Shown here: positions 61,692-64,000 of the stretch, in pieces
How the letters are laid out: each line of letters starts with the position of its first letter
How positions within the stretch are numbered: the stretch's first letter is position 1
Origin: CAMBRQ01 sp945870325
GTDB taxonomy: Bacteria > Bacillota > Clostridia > Lachnospirales > Lachnospiraceae
NCBI RefSeq assembly: GCF_050313795.1
Contig: NZ_JBNPMC010000008.1
Location: 1-64,000 of the forward strand
DNA: 64,000 nt
Direction of reading: 5' to 3'
The notes under the pieces: model-generated
Database searches by the model: none
What the model saw: only the letters and a program-made list of their open reading frames with translations
Told to the model about the DNA's origin: nothing
Translations under genes and position numbers: made by a program

Positions 61692-62645
61692 ATGGGAATT
61701 GTAGTAGAGAATCCGGGAATACTGACAACAGTGCAGGATGAGGGACGTTTTGGATACCAGCAGTTTGGTGTATCACCGGCAGGACCGATGGATACACAGT
61801 CCTTCTATCTGGCGAATATATTAGTTGGCAATAAGAGAAGCGAGGGCGTTCTGGAGATGACATTCCAGGGACCAACCTTAAGATTCGAGAAAGATATCAT
61901 CGTTGCGATTACCGGAGGAGATCTTAAGGCAACACTTAACGGAGAACCGGCACCGATGTATCAGGCATTCCTGGTACATGCAGGAGATGTTCTTTCCTTT
62001 GGAATGATCAGCGGAAATGGACGTATCGGTTATCTTGCATTCGCAGGAGGTTTAGATATACCGCTTGTAATGGGAAGCAAATCGACCCTTATGAGAAATA
62101 ATCTCGGTGGTGTTCACGGAAGAAAACTGGAAAAAGGTGATGTGATCGGATTCGCGAATCCGAAGACAGAACTGCCGAATATGGAACTGCGTAAGCTAGA
62201 GCCGGAAGTATTCCCGAAGAATGAGATTACATTAAGAGTTGTTACCGGTCCGCAGGATTCTGAATTTACCGAGAAAGAACTGAAGCGTTTCTTCTGGTAT
62301 GGAGCAGAGATTACCAACGAGTTCGACCGTATGGGATGCAGACTGAAACGTGAAGAGCCTGTACAGCACAAAGGCGATGGAAACATTATTTCCGACGGAA
62401 TCGCATTCGGATCTATCCAGGTACCGTCCAATGGACAGCCGATTATCATGCTGGCTGACCGTCAGAGTACCGGTGGATATACGAAGATTGGAACCGTTAT
62501 TGCAGTAGACCTTCCGAAATTGGCACAGAGTGTTCCGGGATACAAGGTACGTTTCATCAGAGTTGGAATCGAACTGGCACAGAATCTGTATATTCGCAGA
62601 CTGCAGCAGTTTAAGAGTCTTGAGAAGCAGTTAGGACAGAGATAG
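61692..62645 (+). CDS. pxpC: 5-oxoprolinase subunit PxpC (KipA-like, biotin-dependent carboxyltransferase family)
   Basis: A 317-residue protein of the PxpC/KipA family, which shares its fold with the allophanate hydrolase part of urea amidolyase. Family segments are TTVQDEGRFGYQQFGVSPAGPMD near the N-terminus (the family hallmark at residues ~13-35), AFAGGLDIP, DRMGCRL and the IIMLADRQSTGGYTKIG segment. It begins immediately after pxpB with no gap, and the two subunits work as a complex. The annotation 'biotin-dependent carboxyltransferase' is a family name; the biotin genes that follow make such a link plausible here. Confidence 0.9.
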   Translation: MGIVVENPGILTTVQDEGRFGYQQFGVSPAGPMDTQSFYLANILVGNKRSEGVLEMTFQGPTLRFEKDIIVAITGGDLKATLNGEPAPMYQAFLVHAGDVLSFGMISGNGRIGYLAFAGGLDIPLVMGSKSTLMRNNLGGVHGRKLEKGDVIGFANPKTELPNMELRKLEPEVFPKNEITLRVVTGPQDSEFTEKELKRFFWYGAEITNEFDRMGCRLKREEPVQHKGDGNIISDGIAFGSIQVPSNGQPIIMLADRQSTGGYTKIGTVIAVDLPKLAQSVPGYKVRFIRVGIELAQNLYIRRLQQFKSLEKQLGQR

Positions 62646-62677
62646 AAGTTAAGAAGCAGATAGTGAGGAACGTTGAA

Positions 62678-63118
62678 ATGGAATATGAGAAGATTATAGA
62701 ATTGATCCATGAAATAGAGCATTCCAGTATCACAGAGTTTCAGCTTCAAAAGGGAGAGTTCCAGATATCTCTGAAAAAGCAGGGATGTGCGGAGCCGACA
62801 ACAGCGGATATACCGAAAACGGTACATAAGGAACTGGAAGCAGAGCCGAAGAAAGAAGCAGAGGAAGCCTCTATCAAAGAAGGAGTGATCATCAGATCAC
62901 CTATGGTAGGAATCTTCCATGCATCTGCATCACAGGATAAGAAAGATATAGTTACAACAGGTCAGACAATTGAAGAGGGACAGGTGCTCGGAGCAATCGA
63001 GGCAATGAAGATGATGAATGACGTAGTGGCAGGATGTTCCGGAACGGTAACAGAAGTTCTCGTAGGCGATGGGGAACTGGTAGAGTATGGACAGCCATTA
63101 TTCGTAATTGAGGGATAG
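62678..63118 (+). CDS. accB: Biotin carboxyl carrier protein
   Basis: A 146-residue carrier protein. The N-terminal helix and beta part (about 1-35) resemble acetyl-CoA carboxylase BCCP, followed by an acidic Pro/Ala/Glu linker. The C-terminal biotinyl domain (about 70-146) carries the attachment Lys111 in EAMKMM. ATG 62678 has gaggaacg 8 bases upstream; GTG 62663 is less likely. Together with accC and PxpB/C it may form a 5-oxoproline- or urea-linked carboxylation system, or serve fatty acid synthesis. Confidence 0.9.
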   Translation: MEYEKIIELIHEIEHSSITEFQLQKGEFQISLKKQGCAEPTTADIPKTVHKELEAEPKKEAEEASIKEGVIIRSPMVGIFHASASQDKKDIVTTGQTIEEGQVLGAIEAMKMMNDVVAGCSGTVTEVLVGDGELVEYGQPLFVIEG

Positions 63119-63123
63119 GAATC

Positions 63124-64000
63124 ATGTTTAGAAAAATATTGATTGCCAATCGTGGTGAGATTGCAGTGCGCATTATACGTGCCTGTAGAGAGATGGGAAT
63201 CCATACGGTCGCAGTTTACTCGGAAGCAGATGCGCACGCAATGCACACCCGCCTTGCGGATGAGGCGGTATGCATCGGTCCGGCGGCTCCATTAAAAAGT
63301 TATCTGGATATGAACCAGATCTTGAGCGCGGCAATCGCCACGAAGGCAGAGGCGATACATCCGGGATTCGGATTCCTTTCGGAGAATGCGGAATTTGCAG
63401 AACGGTGTGCGAAGTATAACATCGCATTTATCGGACCGTCTGGTCAGTTGATTGATAAGATGGGGAATAAGTCCGAAGCCAAACGAACCATGAAAGAAGC
63501 GGGCGTTCCGGTAGTTCCTGGAACAGACAGCCCGGTATATGAAGCAGAGGATGCGCTTGAGAAGGCAAGACAGATCGGCTTTCCGGTTATGATTAAAGCA
63601 TCTTCAGGCGGCGGAGGAAAGGGAATGCGCCTTGCTTATACTGAGGAGGAATTCTTGGCAGGATTTCGCTCGGCACAGCAGGAATCCATTAGTGCATTCG
63701 GAGATAATACCATGTATCTGGAACGTTATGTCCAGTCTCCACGCCATATAGAAGTACAGATTATGGCAGATAAGTATGGCAATGTAGTCCATCTTGGAGA
63801 GAGGGACTGTTCCATTCAGAGACGCCATCAGAAGATGATAGAAGAGTCACCATGTGCATTCATTTCACAGGAATTGAGAGAGAAGTTAGGTGAGACAGCA
63901 GTACGGGCAGCCAAGGCAGTCGGATATGAGAATGCCGGAACGATAGAGTTCCTGCTGGATCAGTCCGGAGAGTTCTTCTTTATGGAGATGAACACCCGTA
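63124..64000 (+). CDS. accC: Biotin carboxylase, acetyl-CoA carboxylase type (truncated by window edge)
   Basis: The first 292 codons of biotin carboxylase. It starts MFRKILIANRGEIAVRI, 5 bases after the accB stop with aggaatc upstream. The ATP-grasp glycine-rich loop SSGGGGKGMR, the HPGFGFLSENAEFA segment, the IEVQIMADKYGNVVHLGERD stretch and the metal-binding EMNTR at the edge are all as expected. The frame is open to the last base. It carboxylates the biotin on the carrier encoded upstream, using bicarbonate and ATP. Confidence 0.93.
   Translation, partial: MFRKILIANRGEIAVRIIRACREMGIHTVAVYSEADAHAMHTRLADEAVCIGPAAPLKSYLDMNQILSAAIATKAEAIHPGFGFLSENAEFAERCAKYNIAFIGPSGQLIDKMGNKSEAKRTMKEAGVPVVPGTDSPVYEAEDALEKARQIGFPVMIKASSGGGGKGMRLAYTEEEFLAGFRSAQQESISAFGDNTMYLERYVQSPRHIEVQIMADKYGNVVHLGERDCSIQRRHQKMIEESPCAFISQELREKLGETAVRAAKAVGYENAGTIEFLLDQSGEFFFMEMNTR

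Overview
The window looks like a chromosomal segment of a spore-forming, low-to-moderate-GC Firmicute, most likely a gut Lachnospiraceae (Clostridia). The basis is the sporulation genes (spoIID-like, spoIIQ-like, spmA, spmB), a T-box leader on ileS, a GH42 beta-galactosidase and glycogen phosphorylase, and Wzz/BY-kinase fusions with Gly-Tyr-rich tails. I cannot name the genus. No rRNA, tRNA or CRISPR array was recognised.

Region 1 (1-7.5 kb): the tail of an Rpn-type protein, then a tyrosine recombinase flanked by two inverted copies of a short recombination-like site. An apparent operon follows: an unknown protein, a membrane-anchored protein, and a 1405-residue secreted VWA-domain surface protein.

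Region 2 (7.2-27.2 kb) is the most unusual part. Two Cys-containing small proteins share an N-terminal motif (K-x-Y-x-K-P-x4-E-x-F-x3-E-[FY]-V-A) and look like RiPP precursors. Each is followed by a hairpin terminator/attenuator and then by maturation-type genes. Around them lie two HPr-kinase-like proteins, a PqqD-like peptide-binding protein, an S26-type peptidase, three radical SAM/SPASM proteins (one with a truncated 5' end) and an ABC exporter. This set is interleaved with two copies of an [Ig-like protein + BY-kinase + BY-kinase] cassette, a CpsB phosphatase, an LCP ligase and a D,D-carboxypeptidase. There are no glycosyltransferases, flippase or polymerase. PqqD starts 5 nt after a BY-kinase gene, so the kinases and peptide-maturation genes appear to be co-transcribed. 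I propose a cell-envelope peptide modification and export system coupled to tyrosine-kinase machinery.

Region 3 (27.3-43.3 kb) is housekeeping: T-box + ileS, glgP, spoIID/spoIIQ-like genes, a GIY-YIG protein, hemolysin III, an ECF S component, spmA and spmB (separated and on opposite strands), a MATE exporter and a GH42 enzyme. From 27.6 kb to 50 kb an intergenic repeat recurs, made of two GGGACA(C/G)GGCAAAT units plus a GC-rich palindrome.

Region 4 (43.4-52.6 kb): a decayed free-methionine-sulfoxide-reductase gene, a Wadjet-type jetA-jetB-jetC operon with no jetD, an MBL-fold hydrolase, a class V aminotransferase and a divergent LysR regulator.

Region 5 (52.6-64 kb): a complete IS1182-type element, a potassium uptake and sensing operon (TrkH/KtrB, TrkA/KtrA, an unknown membrane-anchored protein, KdpD, KdpE), and a pxpB-pxpC-accB-accC cluster that runs off the right edge.
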